Below are positions 1 to 11,515 of a stretch of 64,000 nt of DNA, piece by piece (positions within the stretch are counted from its first letter, which is position 1; the number at the start of each line of letters is the position of its first letter). The notes beneath the pieces are model-generated. The model saw nothing but the letters and a program-made list of their open reading frames with translations. It did not search any database and was not told the DNA's origin. The stretch comes from Okapia johnstoni. Lineage: Eukaryota > Chordata > Mammalia > Artiodactyla > Giraffidae. The DNA lies in the NCBI GenBank assembly GCA_024291935.2, contig CM044307.1:95671461-95735460 (forward strand). The letters run 5' to 3'. A program made the translations under genes and the position numbers.

Positions 1-92
1 AGATCCCACATGTTGCAATGAAGATCCATAATGCTGAAACTAAGACCTGGAGCAGCTAAATAAATTTAAAAAATAAATAAATAACTAAAAAC
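1..92 (+). mobile_element. CHR-type SINE, 3' end only
   Basis: The first bases read like the body-to-tail part of a cetartiodactyl CHR-type tRNA-derived SINE: the block AGATCCCACATG, a decayed body and an A-rich (AAATA)n tail. The 5' head lies outside the window. A fuller relative with the same block is at 19754-19893. Confidence 0.65.
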
Positions 93-382
93 ATCACCTG
101 TAAAGGAGAGAAGAAACAGAACTGAGCAGATAGAGAAATTGAACTGCTGCTGCAATTGATACAGATGACTCGGGCAATCCCAGTGGCACTCTGAGATGGG
201 AAGGGTGGGAATCGCCATGTAATGAATAGAGGGAAAGGGGTGGGACTTTGTATCCCAGCCTGGACTAATCAGTAGTAGGTAGGTGGGCTACTCCCGAGAG
301 AAGGGATGGGCTCTAAGCAGTTGGGTACCTGTATCTTAGCATTTGGAGGATCTGGAAAGTGTCCAACAATACCACCACATCT

Positions 383-383
<1 letters not shown>
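93..383. other. Single-copy-looking spacer
   Basis: I see no repeat signature or credible coding sequence between the SINE tail and the (GT)n tract. Confidence 0.4.

Positions 384-447
<64 letters not shown>
384..447. repeat. (GT)n microsatellite, about 32 uninterrupted units
   Basis: A pure GT run of 64 bp with no interruption. Unlike the CA tract at 40932 it is not attached to a SINE tail. Long, pure dinucleotide tracts are usually length-polymorphic. The apparent ORFs across it encode only Cys-Val or Thr-His repeats and are not genes. Confidence 0.97.
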
Positions 448-450
<3 letters not shown>

Positions 451-1919
451 GAACTTGTGTATCCCACTGTTTCAGTCTTCCTGTTAAAAAGACTGTTTGT
501 TGTTGGTTTTTTGTTTTTTTTTTTCTGTATGCCTGCTTTTGTAAACTCATTCACGCTATCAAAACCTTCTCAAGGGAGTAAAATCCAAGCAACCTCTGTA
601 AGATAATGGTGTTGTTACTCTCACAGCTTTATTCAGGTGGGACATTTACAACCTGCTTTAGTAAAATTCTAACTGCAACTGGAGCAGCAGAGGAGCATGT
701 TTTCTACAGATTGGTGTAATCCTTTTACATCAGAAACGATTAAAAATTGCCAAAATCACTTTTGCATTTTAAACTTTGTTTACTTTCAACCAGAAACATG
801 AAACTATTTTAGAAGCAATATCCATAAAAAATCAAAATAACATCTTATGGCAAGCTAACAGGTTCATGAAAAATTCCAATGTTAAAAAGTGTGAAGAATA
901 AATAACTTAAGTTCTCCTTATTAAGATTTTTGTGCAGAATGAATATATAGAAATTATACAAAAATAAATAAATAAACAACTCTTCCCACTGCCTAATGAC
1001 TAAAAATCCCCAGGAAATGAATAATTTGATTTATAAAATTTTAACAGAAATATCCTAAATATTTATAACCTAATACTAGCTATCATTGGATTTAGTTATT
1101 TCTACTTGCAATATATGTCTCTAAAATTCATTTTAAAAATCCTATCAAAACAATGTAACACTTGTCTCACTCACTATATACTTTCAGTAAGAAATTATTT
1201 TCATTAATTATTTCCAGGTTTGCATATTTCCTTCTGACAGAACTTCTGATTCCTAAAACTCTGAATTTTCTCCAAAGGTTGTATTCTCAAAGACAAATTT
1301 TCTGTTTATGTCATTGACTGTGTGGATGATTTCACAGGTGTGTCTTTATTTCTAAGCTCATTAAATTGTATTTATTAAATATGTTCAACTTGTTGTAATG
1401 ACTACCATACCTCAATAACTTTTTTAAAAAAAGCAAGCAAGCAGAAAATGCCTGTTTCTTTGCCACTGCATTCCTAGCAGCCTTTGACTAATTACCATAA
1501 TCAGACAGAATAGCTGTTATCCCAAGACATAAGCTTATAGGCCAAGGGGTTCAAACACATTAAAATTTAAAAAAAGTCTAAATAATACATAAAGCATTAA
1601 GTACGATTATTAGAACACTTTGATAAATATAATTTCTATAGAAAATATTCTCAATAGTGACAAAATCATATTTTTAAATAAAATAGGGGTAAGAAGTCAT
1701 ACAAATACCCAAGTAAAATATGAGTTTTATGCATATAACAATGATTGAAATAAAGAGCAAAGAGATGTGATACAATAGAAAAAATATGAGCAAGATGATC
1801 AGTGTGAGTAGCTCTGTAAGAAAACAAAAGAAAAGTATAAAAAGTAAAGCTTAAGATATGTGTAGACTAGAAGTAAAACAAAGATAATGTGAGTTCCAAA
1901 AGAGAACGGAAATAAATGA

Positions 1920-1923
<4 letters not shown>
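448..1923. other. AT-rich spacer
   Basis: This AT-rich stretch has short A or T runs (for example near 510 and 1420) and no ORF of note. I recognise no repeat family. Very old, diverged repeats may be present but cannot be named by eye. Confidence 0.4.

Positions 1924-1976
<53 letters not shown>
1924..1976. repeat. (TA)n microsatellite
   Basis: An uninterrupted AT/TA alternation of about 53 bp, followed by an impure CA/TA stretch (CGCACACATGCATATATATG) to about 2010. Perfect TA tracts of this length are self-complementary and prone to slippage. Confidence 0.95.
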
Positions 1977-1977
<1 letters not shown>

Positions 1978-2010
1978 GCACACATGCATATATATGTTTA
2001 TACACATACA

Positions 2011-2491
2011 AATAGGGAGAGATATATGATAAAATGATTATAAATGTCAAATAAAGAAGACTAAGTGTCTCAGCTTTACATTATTCATAGAGTGCAAAGC
2101 ATTTTATATAAATGGAAAATAACATACACTTGTAAACTTAAAATAAAAGCTTCCAGAAAAAATAGAAATGTTACCTACAGAGCAGTGAAACTCTGACATC
2201 AGAATTCTCAGCAGCAATCCCAGATGTAAAAATTAAATTGAGTAATAATTATAAAGTGGTTGATAGAAAATAACTTTAAATATAGATTTATATATCCAAA
2301 TGAATTTAAGTGATAGATACCACGAAAGACTTCAAAATTAGCCAACAAAAACCCACTTTGAAAACGCTCTTGGAGGAATAAGAAAATCAATCCAAGAAAA
2401 TGCTGCAAAAAAAGTAAAAATGATTAAGCAATTGTACAAAGTATATTGCTGTCTAACTTGTCAAGTAAGCATTCATATAATTATATATATA
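2011..2491. other. AT-rich spacer, no gene seen
   Basis: No coding sequence or confident repeat. It ends in an AT-rich stretch (2475-2500) that forms the left target site of the BovB insertion. Confidence 0.35.
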
Positions 2492-2503
2492 AATATATAT
2501 GCA

Positions 2504-2999
2504 GGTATACATGTTCAGTTCAGTTCAGTCACTCAGTCATGTCCGACTCTTTACAACCCCATGAATCGCAGCACGCCAGGCCTCCCTGTCTATCACAAAC
2601 TCCCGAGGTCCACCCAAATCCATGTCCATTGAGTCCAACCATCTCATCCTCTGTCGTCCCCTTCTCCTCCTGCCCACAATCCTTCCCAGCATCAGGGTCT
2701 TTTCCAATGATCCAACTCTTCGCATGAGGTGGCCAAAGTATTGGAGTTTTAGCTTCAATGTCAGTCCTACCAATGAACACCCAGGACTAATCTCCTTTAG
2801 GATGGAATGGTTGGATCTCCTTGCAATCCAAGGGACTCTCAAGCATCTTCTCCAACACTGCATTTCAAAAGCATCAATTAGTACTCAGCTTTCTTTATAG
2901 TTCAACTCTCACATCCATACATGACCACTGGAAAAACCATAGCCTTGACTAGGCGGATTTAGTCGTTAAGTCCTGTTTAACTCGTTTGCAACCCCATGG
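2504..2999 (-). mobile_element. BovB LINE, 5'-truncated 3' end, antisense
   Basis: On the minus strand this is the BovB C-terminal ORF and 3' end. The terminal GTTCAGTTCAGTTCAG repeats sit at 2514, and the reading frame at 2537-2863 encodes the conserved C-terminal block with [19 protein letters not shown] and [12 protein letters not shown] motifs. BovB similarity stops near 2960. The last 40 bp resemble a Bov-A 3' piece (TTTGCAACCCCATGG). A possible TSD, AATATATATGCA, is found at 2492-2503 and 3000-3011, but the AT-rich composition weakens it. Truncated and non-coding. Confidence 0.88.
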
Positions 3000-3011
3000 A
3001 ATATATATGCA

Positions 3012-3695
3012 AAAAACCAGTTCAGAACAACACAGAACTATATTTCTAGACAAAAGAAACAAGAGGAGATATGAAAATGGAAAAATTGTAAACATGTTAT
3101 ATAAATAGTGTTTTTCTGGGGAACAAAGAGGAGTAGCAGGGTATGATATAAGTAGATGACAGATATGAAGTGCCCTTTATGCCATGTTAAAACAATATGG
3201 GTTTTATGAAGCCTTGGAAAGATTTAAGTGGTAAAGGATTTTGATGTGTAGAGATTTTTTAAATGATAATTCTTTCAGTAACTGAGATGAACTTCAGCTT
3301 TACTGGAAGAAGCTATAGTGAAATTAAAGTTAAGAAGTCAATTTATTATACTGTATCATATCATATATCTTATCATATTATATTAAATTACATTAATATA
3401 TTATTATATTATAAGTTATGCTAGCTTTTTTGGTAGGCAACTTGGCCAAAATAGAGCAAAAGCAGTGAGAATGTGTAGGTGAGAGACTGGGAGACCAGTT
3501 GGTTTAATAAATGAATGATATTTATTAAAGACATTGACCTAGAAAAATACTAAATCGTCAATGTAGAGTTAATTAAACTCTTGGTTTCTTCCTTTAAAAA
3601 TTCAATTCTAATTTCCACTTATTCTCTCACATAAGTGTCTCATTCCAGTAACCCATACCCATACTCATGTTCCAGTTTTCTTGACATTCAGAGGA
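3012..3695. other. AT-rich spacer
   Basis: No gene. A low-complexity ATAT/TTAT patch at about 3345-3416 contains short degenerate TATCATA motifs. The rest looks single-copy. Confidence 0.4.
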
Positions 3696-4190
3696 ATGCC
3701 TCCTTGGCCTGGAGACCATAAAACACTCGAACCCATGACAGGACAATCTTGTCTGGGTTGTCCAATTTATTGAGGAAGAAAACATTATCAACATTAAGAT
3801 ATACATCTAGTCCATAAACAACGGCCTGAGGTCACGAGAAAAGGTAGGGGAATGGAGACAATGTTTTAGGGAAACCTAAGGACTGTGAGATCAAAAAAGG
3901 CTATAAAATTGACAAACTATGCATGACGACTTTTAAACTGATTGGTCAGGGATTGAATATATTGGGAACCCTAAACCAACCAAAAGCAAACAGATCAATA
4001 TTGGCAAAGATATAAACTGTTGTGATTTCCACTGTCTCAGGGCACATTTCCCCCCCTCGGTGTCTATGCTGGGAGATTTGTACTTCTACTCTCTGAAATA
4101 AAATTTTGCCTGTGTGAGTGTCTGCATGTCCCTAAATTCCATTCTTCAGCTTCACGGACAAGAGCTTGGATTCCCATTTCAACATGACAT
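3696..4190 (+). mobile_element. Possible solo LTR or LTR fragment
   Basis: This segment is more mixed in composition than its surroundings. It contains a C7 run (4050), then a polyadenylation-type AATAAA at 4097 followed by TTTTGCCTGTGTGAGTGTC and TTCAGCTTCACGGACAAG, an arrangement typical of the R/U5 end of an endogenous retroviral LTR. I cannot define TG...CA ends or a target duplication, and there is no internal retroviral sequence. It may instead be unique DNA. Confidence 0.35.
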
Positions 4191-4475
4191 TGCAAAGGCA
4201 GGTTGATGTTAGAGGAGGTGTGGAGTAGAAATACTGAGTTCTTAATATTTTGTACTTTATGCTTACAAAGCCTGTGAAACATTCAAGTTGACTTTTCTCT
4301 AAGCCATCTGGAGGTCAACCAGAGTGGTGCAGATGTGAATGCAGGTTTGAGAACATTAAGGCAGAGTGGATAAAAGTGGATAATTACTATCACAGTAAGC
4401 GACTGGTCAGCAAGGAATGTGAAGCAAGAGAACAAGGCTGTAGGTGGGAGCCTAGAGGGTATACGTGCATTAAAG
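4191..4475. other. Spacer
   Basis: No repeat family or gene is recognised here. Confidence 0.35.
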
Positions 4476-4684
4476 GTGAAAGTAGTGGTTGCTCAGCGTT
4501 ATCCAACTATTCATGACCCTATGGATTGTAGCCCACCAGGCTCCCCTGTCCATGGAATTCTCCAGGCAAGAATATTGGAGTGGTTAGCCATTCCCTTCTC
4601 CAGGGGATCTTCCAGACCCAGGGATCAAACCCAGGTCTCCTACATTACAGTCAGATTCTTTACAGTCTGAGCTACCAGGGAAGC
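4476..4684 (-). mobile_element. Bov-tA SINE, antisense, near full length
   Basis: Read on the minus strand it starts with the tRNA-Glu-like head (CTTCCCTGGTAGCTCAGA) at the right end and continues through GATCCCTGGGT and the Bov-A body to the (diverged) ACTTTCAC-type end. The A and B boxes are diverged. About 209 bp. No clear TSD was found. Confidence 0.93.
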
Positions 4685-4689
4685 ACAAA

Positions 4690-6364
4690 GGAACACAAAC
4701 CACAGTTAAATTCTCTCCTAAAATGAGTTAGAGAAATTAATGTGAAAAAGACATTCTAAATAATACACTATAAAGCTTTAATCTATAAATACATAAAATG
4801 TAAATACGGTTAAATATACCGAGAAAACTAATAAGCCGTTCTTAATGAAATAATTTTTAGGGTATTGTTTAATCTGCTACTATCAGGAGGAGTTTTATAA
4901 ACATATGTTTCTAAAAAGTAAGACTAAAACCGATTGATATCAGGGCATCAGTTTAACAAAGGATTAGAATCTTAGAGTTTGTTTACTAAGGTTGCTAATG
5001 CATGTAGAGATGACTGGCTTCCAGGTAAGAAACCATGAATATTTAACATAGTGTAGAAGTGGGCAATGTTTTTGTTTTCATAAGTATATTAAACCAGTAT
5101 TTCAAGAGAGTGTATTGTCTGTATAACTAATGCAATATTTAATAATATTATTTAGTGATTTAGCAATCCATCTTAGCTACAGAGCTGTTCTAAAAGGTTA
5201 ATCTTTACCAATATTTTAAAAATTGTTACATGGATTGTAACTGGGGAAAAAAGAAGTATGGTTTGCACTGACATATGTCAGCAGGTGTTCAGCATTGCTT
5301 GCAGACACAACCAGAAAAGGTGTAAATCTACAAAGGAGATGGAAGAATAACTTGAAATGAAGTTAATTGCATATATTACTAAAAACAGAAGCATTCATCC
5401 TAAGTATTTATGGACAGAATTGATCTTCTCCCCTTTTGTGTACTCTCATATGCTACATCCCTAGTGTATTCATCAGTGTGAAAGACTGGGAGAAGAAATA
5501 GGTTTCAAAAATATGATTGCAATACCTCACTATCCTTCAGAGGACCCATGAGAAAGCATGAAACAAAGGATAATAATTATGCATTTAAAATGATTAAATA
5601 CTAATGCTGCAAACCTCACAAGCGATGAAATGATGAAATAAATTACTGGTACTTTAATCCAGACACATTTAGATTAACAGGATATCTGTAAGACAGTTTG
5701 ATAAATGCCTTGTTCTTGCTCAGTACAGCACCGCCCAGAATTCAAGAGCCTTTATACCTGGTACCCTCTTTATTAATTGGCTGGTTTCTGTACATGCATT
5801 AGACTGTGCTGTGAAGTTAACAAAAGCTTCTTATTCAGACACACATAAATAATTAAGAGTTTTAAAATTTGTCAGAATGGCACAGTAGAAGTAATAGATA
5901 AGCTTTGGACATTAATAATAGTTTTTAAATGGAAAAAAAAATTTTTTTCTAACTAAAAGATGTGTCTACATCAGAGAAAGTTATAATTTAGATAGGATAA
6001 TGGAAACGTTAAGTCAGCTTTTCATTAAATTTTATTGTTAAAATATTATATCAAACAGATATATCATATTTTACGTAACTTTTTACAATAGACATTTATC
6101 ATTTAACATAGGATGAAAACAGATATAAATGAAATACATTTTCTTAAAATTTTCTTTTCAAGTTGACATTAAAATTCTACATTACCACAAAATTCTTCTG
6201 AGACAAGTAAACACTCTTGGCTTTTGTGCATTGTGGGCAAAACTTAAAATATTTCAAATAATCTTAAATTGTCAGAGGTTGCATGCGATAAAGGAAGGAA
6301 AGAAATTTCCCTTGATTCCGACGCCAGATGTATATTCCTAGTCCACAGCCACTTCATACCAGCC
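4690..6364. other. Long spacer without recognised features
   Basis: About 1.7 kb of AT-rich, single-copy-looking DNA. No ORF above chance length, no splice-like exon pattern and no repeat that I can name. Confidence 0.35.
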
Positions 6365-6764
6365 AGTCAGTTCAGTTCACTCGCTCAGTTGTGTCTGACT
6401 CTTTGTGACCCCATGGACTGTAGCACGCCAGGCCTCTCTGTCCATCACCAACTCCTGGTGCTTGCTCAAACTCATGTCCATTGAGTCAGTGATGCCATCC
6501 AATCATCGATCCTCTGTTGTCCCCTTCTCCTCCTGCCTTCAATCTTTCCCAGTATCAGGGTCTTTCCCAGTGAGTCAGTTCTTTGTATCAGGCGGCCAAA
6601 ATATTGGAGTTTCAACTTCAGCATCAGTCCTTCCAATGAATATTCAGGGTTGATTTTCTTCAGGATGGACTGGTTGGATTGCCTTGCAGTCCTAGGGACT
6701 CTCCAGTCTTCTCCAACACCACAGTTCAAAAGCATCAATTCTTTGGCACTCAGCTTTCTTTATA
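6365..6764 (-). mobile_element. BovB LINE 3' end, antisense
   Basis: A 400-bp 5'-truncated BovB. The TTCAGTTCA terminal repeats are at 6369, and the minus-strand frame across 6472-6738 encodes diverged [12 protein letters not shown] and RRRRGQQRI C-terminal motifs. The other end is near the KKAER-type block (CTCAGCTTTCTTTATAG). Several stops make it non-functional. Confidence 0.9.
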
Positions 6765-7889
6765 GAGATTAAAATAGTTCTCTACTTCAGTTTCTATATC
6801 TACAAAAGAGACCCATCACATTGCATATAATGATTAACTTCATTACTTTATTTGTTGTACATTTCTATTTGTTTCTACCAAAGTGGAACAAAACATTGCT
6901 TTTAAACAAAGCTGTATATTTATTGTCTAGCTGAAAAAGTATAATATTATTTTCTTCAGAGAAAAAGAACAAAAATCCTCTTGAAATGATCCAAGAAAAC
7001 TTTGAGGAATAAGAAACTACTTTAAGTGCTCTTTTTTTCCCTAAATAGAACAAGACACACTCCACATCCTCATTTCCATATCCCAGCCATGATATATACT
7101 AATATTCTTTGTGTTTTCCAAATGCACATTTATCCTAAAGAACAAGATGCAACATGCCCCCGCCTGACTTCTGGAAAGCAATTTACCTGAGGTTTTTAGA
7201 CATCCTCTTAAAAATTACCTTAATAACATATCAAAACTAGTAATCCAATGGGATTTAAGCATTGTCTGATGCCTGGATAGATTAGCAGGTAAAGTGTCAT
7301 ACTAGTATTCTTGGATCACTTGTATAAATGATTGTCATTGAAGCACATTAAAATAATTAAATTTGTAATTATCAGTAGTTGATAATTCATCAATACTTAT
7401 AAATTTGAAAAATTAATTTCTCTAAAGTACTATAGGAAACAGAGACAATTACTCCAATAAAGAATAGAAAGGGGTAATATTCCAAATGTTTTTGATGCTA
7501 AAGAAATAGTCTTAATTTGCATTCATTCTTTCTGCAAGTATTTTATTCTTCACCTCTCTCCTATGCTTTAACTTCTGCAGGACAAACTGGGCTGAGTAGA
7601 AACAATTATCAGACACATGACCTCTGCTTCTTTCTTCTGAATATACTCATTCATTGAGAAAGGAAATGACTGTGAACAGGGCCAAAAGTAAGGTTTGGGG
7701 GCATTCTCAGAACTGTATATTGTCTGCTCTTACCTCCCACAAGACTGTAGATCTTTACATTTTGCTTCACTTCAATATTCTATTGCTTCTGTTCCCACCC
7801 TTATCTCTGTAACTTTTCTATGATTTCTGGTCCCCTCACTTCCTCAGGCTCCCCCATGCAGACATCTTATTATTCTATGTGGATGGGCT
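6765..7889. other. Spacer
   Basis: No gene seen. The right part (from about 7740) is pyrimidine-rich on this strand and may already belong to the adjoining L2, but similarity is too weak to claim. Confidence 0.35.
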
Positions 7890-8172
7890 AGGGTTGCTTG
7901 CCTCCAGCCTTTGAACTAGAAATGATGACTTCAGTCCAGGAAGCTCTTTGCCTCTTACCACCTTTCAGTATTTAATTATCTGTTTGAAGTCTTCTCAAGT
8001 GTCACTTTCTGAAGAAAGCTACTCTGACAATCCTATTTAAACTATAACCTTCTCACTTGCTTCCTCTCCTGAACCCCTTTATCCTACTTTACATTTTTCA
8101 ACAGCCTCAGAACTTTCTACATGAGAACTTTATTTTATTGTCTTTATTCATTTACTATCTATTAGATATGTC
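7890..8172 (+). mobile_element. L2 LINE fragment
   Basis: It matches the general layout of the L2 3' region in sense: a GTCTTCTCAAGTGTCACTTT block, CTGACAATCCTATTTAAA, CTACTTTACATTTTTC and ATTTACTATCTATTAGA. It is ancient and diverged. The 3' side is cut by the BovB fragment at 8173. Confidence 0.65.
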
Positions 8173-8635
8173 CAATAATTTGGTCACAGGTCATGTACGA
8201 CTGAGGCAACTTAGCAGCATGTGAAGAGCTGACTCATTGGAAAAGTCCCTGATGCTGGGAAAGTGAAGTGAAAGTCGTTCAGTCATGTCCAACTCTTTGC
8301 GACCCTGTGGGCCATATAGTCCATGGAATTCTCCAGGCCAGAATACTGGTGTGGGTAGCCGTTCCCTTCTGCAGAGTATCTTCACATCCCAGGGATCAAA
8401 CCCAGATTACCTGCATTGCAGGTGGATTCTTTACCAGCTGAGCTACCAGAGAAGCCCGATGCTGGGAAAGATTGAAGACAAAAGAAGAGGGCGGCAAAAG
8501 ATGAGATGGTTAGATAGCATGACCTACTCAATGGGCATGAACTTGAGCCAACTCTGGGAGATCATGGAGGACAGGGAAGCCTTGTGTGCTGAAGTCCATG
8601 GGGTCGCAAAGAGTCAAATATGACTTGACAACTAC
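8173..8635 (+). mobile_element. BovB fragment fused to a Bov-A end, split by Bov-tA
   Basis: Sense BovB 3' sequence (GAGCTGACTCATTGGAAAAG at 8226; then AGATGAGATGGTTAGATAGC and GGTCGCAAAGAGTCAAATAT after the interruption). It is preceded at 8190-8221 by a Bov-A 3' piece (ACTTAGCAGCATG). The composite is bounded by a near-perfect duplication, ATTAGATATGTC (8161-8172) and ATTAGATGTGTC (8636-8647), so the chimera inserted as one unit into the L2. A Bov-tA at 8264-8457 interrupts it. Confidence 0.85.
8264..8457 (-). mobile_element. Bov-tA SINE nested in BovB, perfect 13-bp TSD
   Basis: Antisense Bov-tA with the tRNA-like head at the right (GGGCTTCTCTGGTAGCTCAG on the minus strand) and the Bov-A body at the left. 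It is flanked by perfect copies of GATGCTGGGAAAG, at 8251-8263 and 8458-8470. This motif belongs to BovB, so the SINE is younger than the BovB fragment. Confidence 0.96.
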
Positions 8636-8647
8636 ATTAGATGTGTC

Positions 8648-10829
8648 TAGATTGTATATTTGATATGTCTACCTTAAATCTTTCAAATTCATAGGAGAGG
8701 GCCAAGCTCATAATGAAAATTCAAAAATACTTTTAGAATAATGAAAGACAGTTACCTAGCTAAACTCAAACTGATAACATGAGCACAAAATACATTATAA
8801 AATACTAGAAACTTTAGAATGTCTCGATTGTATGTGATTGCAGTTACCATTTATTCCACTTACTTATTTTGTGGCTGAAGCATCAGACCTTGTGAGGTTA
8901 ACTGATTACTAAGAATCAACAAGCATCTGACTTTTAGTATAGGTATTCAGGAAATGTCCAATTTCCTGAAGCACATTACTCAAATCACAATCACATGTAT
9001 TCAGTGTTTAAAATAACACAACCTGTTATTTTAAACTTATTATAGCAGACTTTAACACATTTCCATCTGGATTATCTTTAAATATCTCCTTTTTTTAGCC
9101 TTTAGTTGTAAGGTTTCTTTATGGTTTGGTATTTTTTAACCTCCTATTTTACATCTAGTAAAATCCAAGATTGCTTTTCCCCTTGATTCTATGTTCACTA
9201 AGAGAGCACCACCAAATACACACCTTGTCTACACAGCAAAATTACATTTTCTGGAAATTGCTTATATTAATCAAAGTTCATAAACATAGAAACTGAGTTT
9301 GGATAGGAAGAATAAACATAACAGTATGATTAACTAGCCTCTGATGAGAGTTTCAGCTGTGCATATAGAGGACATGAAGAACACAACAGGTGCCAGAAAG
9401 ACCTATAGTTTGGGATGCTGGATTATCTGCTAAGAGATACACACTGGGTTTTCTGCCCTTAACTTTATTCTCTGTAGTAGACTATAAGAAAGGAAGCAGA
9501 AAAAATTCAGGAGAGAACTCCTTTGCAGCAAGTTGCAGAGTGATGTGCAATCTGGAGTGGGAGGTGGTGGTCTTTTCTCTAGGATGAATGAGAGGGGCTT
9601 AACGGTAATTGTTCAAAGACATTCATGACAGGAGTCATCTGAAGGCCGAGGTTCAGGGGGCCTTATAAATGACCCACATGTGAGAGCCCGAGGCTAGGAC
9701 TGTGGCTGAAGCTGACTTGGCTCCAGTGCAGATTAAAGGGAGTTACATTGGGAGGTACTGTATTTCCATTGAAGGAGGGCAAAGTTACTAGTACTGAAAC
9801 CTGATTAGTGTATAGGAAGGCTGCTAGTTTGGGATTAGCTCAAAAAAGATTGTTCCAAAGAAACCAAGCAAGAGGGATAAAGGTTACAAAACAAAGTAAC
9901 ATAGATACTGGAGCCAGAATGAACCTTGTACTTTTTGGCCTACTGTGAAATTAAATGTTGCACAATATATTTCATTCTTTACAATACCACATCCATTTAC
10001 AAGTGAAATAATGAGAAAAATGTGAAAATCTTTTGATAATATATTATTAAACAAATAAAACCCTTAAACATATATTGTTTGTAGGTCAAGATTCACAGAC
10101 ATTTGTCATATAACCATCATCCCTTCATTTATGACAATTTTCTGTTTGATAAGCTTCAACTATGTTCCTAGGTCTTGATAACACATCTGCTTTTCTTATT
10201 TCACCCCAAAAGATAGTTTATATAAGATACAACACGAGAAGAAAACAAATTATGCATAGTTGTTACTTTCTTACATTTCTATAATAGAGAAAGCCCAACT
10301 GTCAGTGTCCCAATTACATTTGTATATCATCAAATAAAAGTCATTTAGGTCATAAATCATGGAGTCAAAACATCCCATCTCTTTGAAAGCAGTGATAAAG
10401 TTGTATCCATAGAGTTTGACTATGAAACAACAGCATTTGTCTCCCCTGTCTGACCTTGAATGAATTTGAAACAAAGTTAAAGAAATATCGGAGACTGAAA
10501 ACAGAAACATCAGTCTTATCTTCAGTAGGAAAAGAAAAAAGGGGAGGATTTTTAAAAAACAAGCACTTTTAACTGATTGTTGCCTGTTCGTTCTAAATGA
10601 TGATTTCACCACAAGATTCAAAATGTTCTGTTTATTAATTATAAGAAAAGAAATATATGGCCATCATTTATGATACTTACTAAAATTCTAATAAAAATAT
10701 AATATTTTATCATTCTAGAATTTATTCAGTGACTTCTGTTAGTGATGCTTTCATATGTAAAACATAGTGGCCTATTTACCATTTCATTTATTTTCTCTTA
10801 GTGACTTTTATTTTTTTCTTCTATAGGTA
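8648..10829. other. Long spacer
   Basis: About 2.2 kb without recognised repeats. The plus-strand frame at 9390-9587 and the minus-strand frame at 10271-10621 (116 codons, many Phe/Leu/Cys) look like chance frames: no domain, no splice context, AT-driven composition. Confidence 0.35.
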
Positions 10830-11110
10830 TTTTTATTTAATCTGAAAGCTATACATGTACAGAAAAGTTGCAACCATAATGCAATGAACTTCCATATATT
10901 TTTCACTCATTGTTATTACTTTATTTTCTTTGCTTTCCATCTCTGATAAAAGTAATACAAATATAACAGCAAGTGCTATTATTGTGTGTGTGTGCTTTTT
11001 TATGGAGCCATTTATGTTGCAAACTTCATGGCCTTTTATTCCAAACACTGTAGCACATGTTTCTCAGGAATAAAGATATCCTCATTACATTTGTAAGCAA
11101 CAATGGGCTC
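10830..11110 (-). mobile_element. L1M fragment, antisense
   Basis: It matches the pattern of an old mammalian L1 3' region read in reverse: TACAGAAAAGTTGCAACCAT, AATGAACTTCCATATATTTT, GTTGCAAACTTCATGGCC and TTCTCAGGAATAAAGATATC. Strongly diverged and without coding capacity. Confidence 0.6.
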
Positions 11111-11168
11111 CTACTTGCTGAATACCAAAATTGGACAAACGTCCATGCCTAGCCACAGGCTATAGAAG

Positions 11169-11515
11169 GTCTTTTTTTAATTGGCATATAAGTGCTTTAC
11201 ACTGTTGTATTGGTTTTTGCTATATAACAAAGCGAATCAGCTATGTTGTTTCTGATTTGTCACTAAGTCATGTCTGACTCTTTGAGATCCCGTGGACTGT
11301 AGCCGCCAGGCTCTTCTGTCCATAGGTTTTCCCGGGCAAGAATACTGGAGTGGGCTATATGTGAATGTATGTATGTGTGTATGTGTATATACATATCTCC
11401 TCCCGTTTGAACCGCTCTCTCACTCCTCCCCCATCCACCCCTCTAGGTCATCACAGAGCACTGAACTGAGCTCCCTGTGCTGTGCAGCAGCTTCCTACTA
11501 GCTACCTATTTTACG
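11169..11515 (-). mobile_element. Artiodactyl L1 3' UTR, antisense, split by Bov-A
   Basis: Starts with a T-run and AATTGGCATATAAGTGC, then TTGGTTTTTGCTATATAACA. After a SINE interruption it resumes with ATCTCCTCCCG and CCTGTGCTGTGCAGCAGC. These are the hallmarks of the ruminant L1 3' UTR in reverse. 5'-truncated. Confidence 0.8.
11247..11353 (-). mobile_element. Bov-A-type fragment nested in the L1
   Basis: A 107-bp antisense unit (GTCATGTCTGACTCTTTGAG ... GCAAGAATACTGGAGTGG) without a tRNA head. The flanks GCTATGT (11240-11246) and GCTATATGT (11354-11362) look like a short duplicated target in the L1. Confidence 0.8.

Noticed and set aside
306..606. Overlapping ORFs on both strands through the GT tract
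   Set aside because: They encode only Cys-Val or Thr-His repeats from the microsatellite, with no homology or context for a gene.
1924..1976. CRISPR-like or satellite array in the TA and GT tracts
   Set aside because: Dinucleotide repeats without spacers; ordinary eukaryotic microsatellites.
10271..10621. 116-codon minus-strand frame
   Set aside because: AT-driven Phe/Leu/Ile composition, no domain, overlapped by another frame on the same strand.
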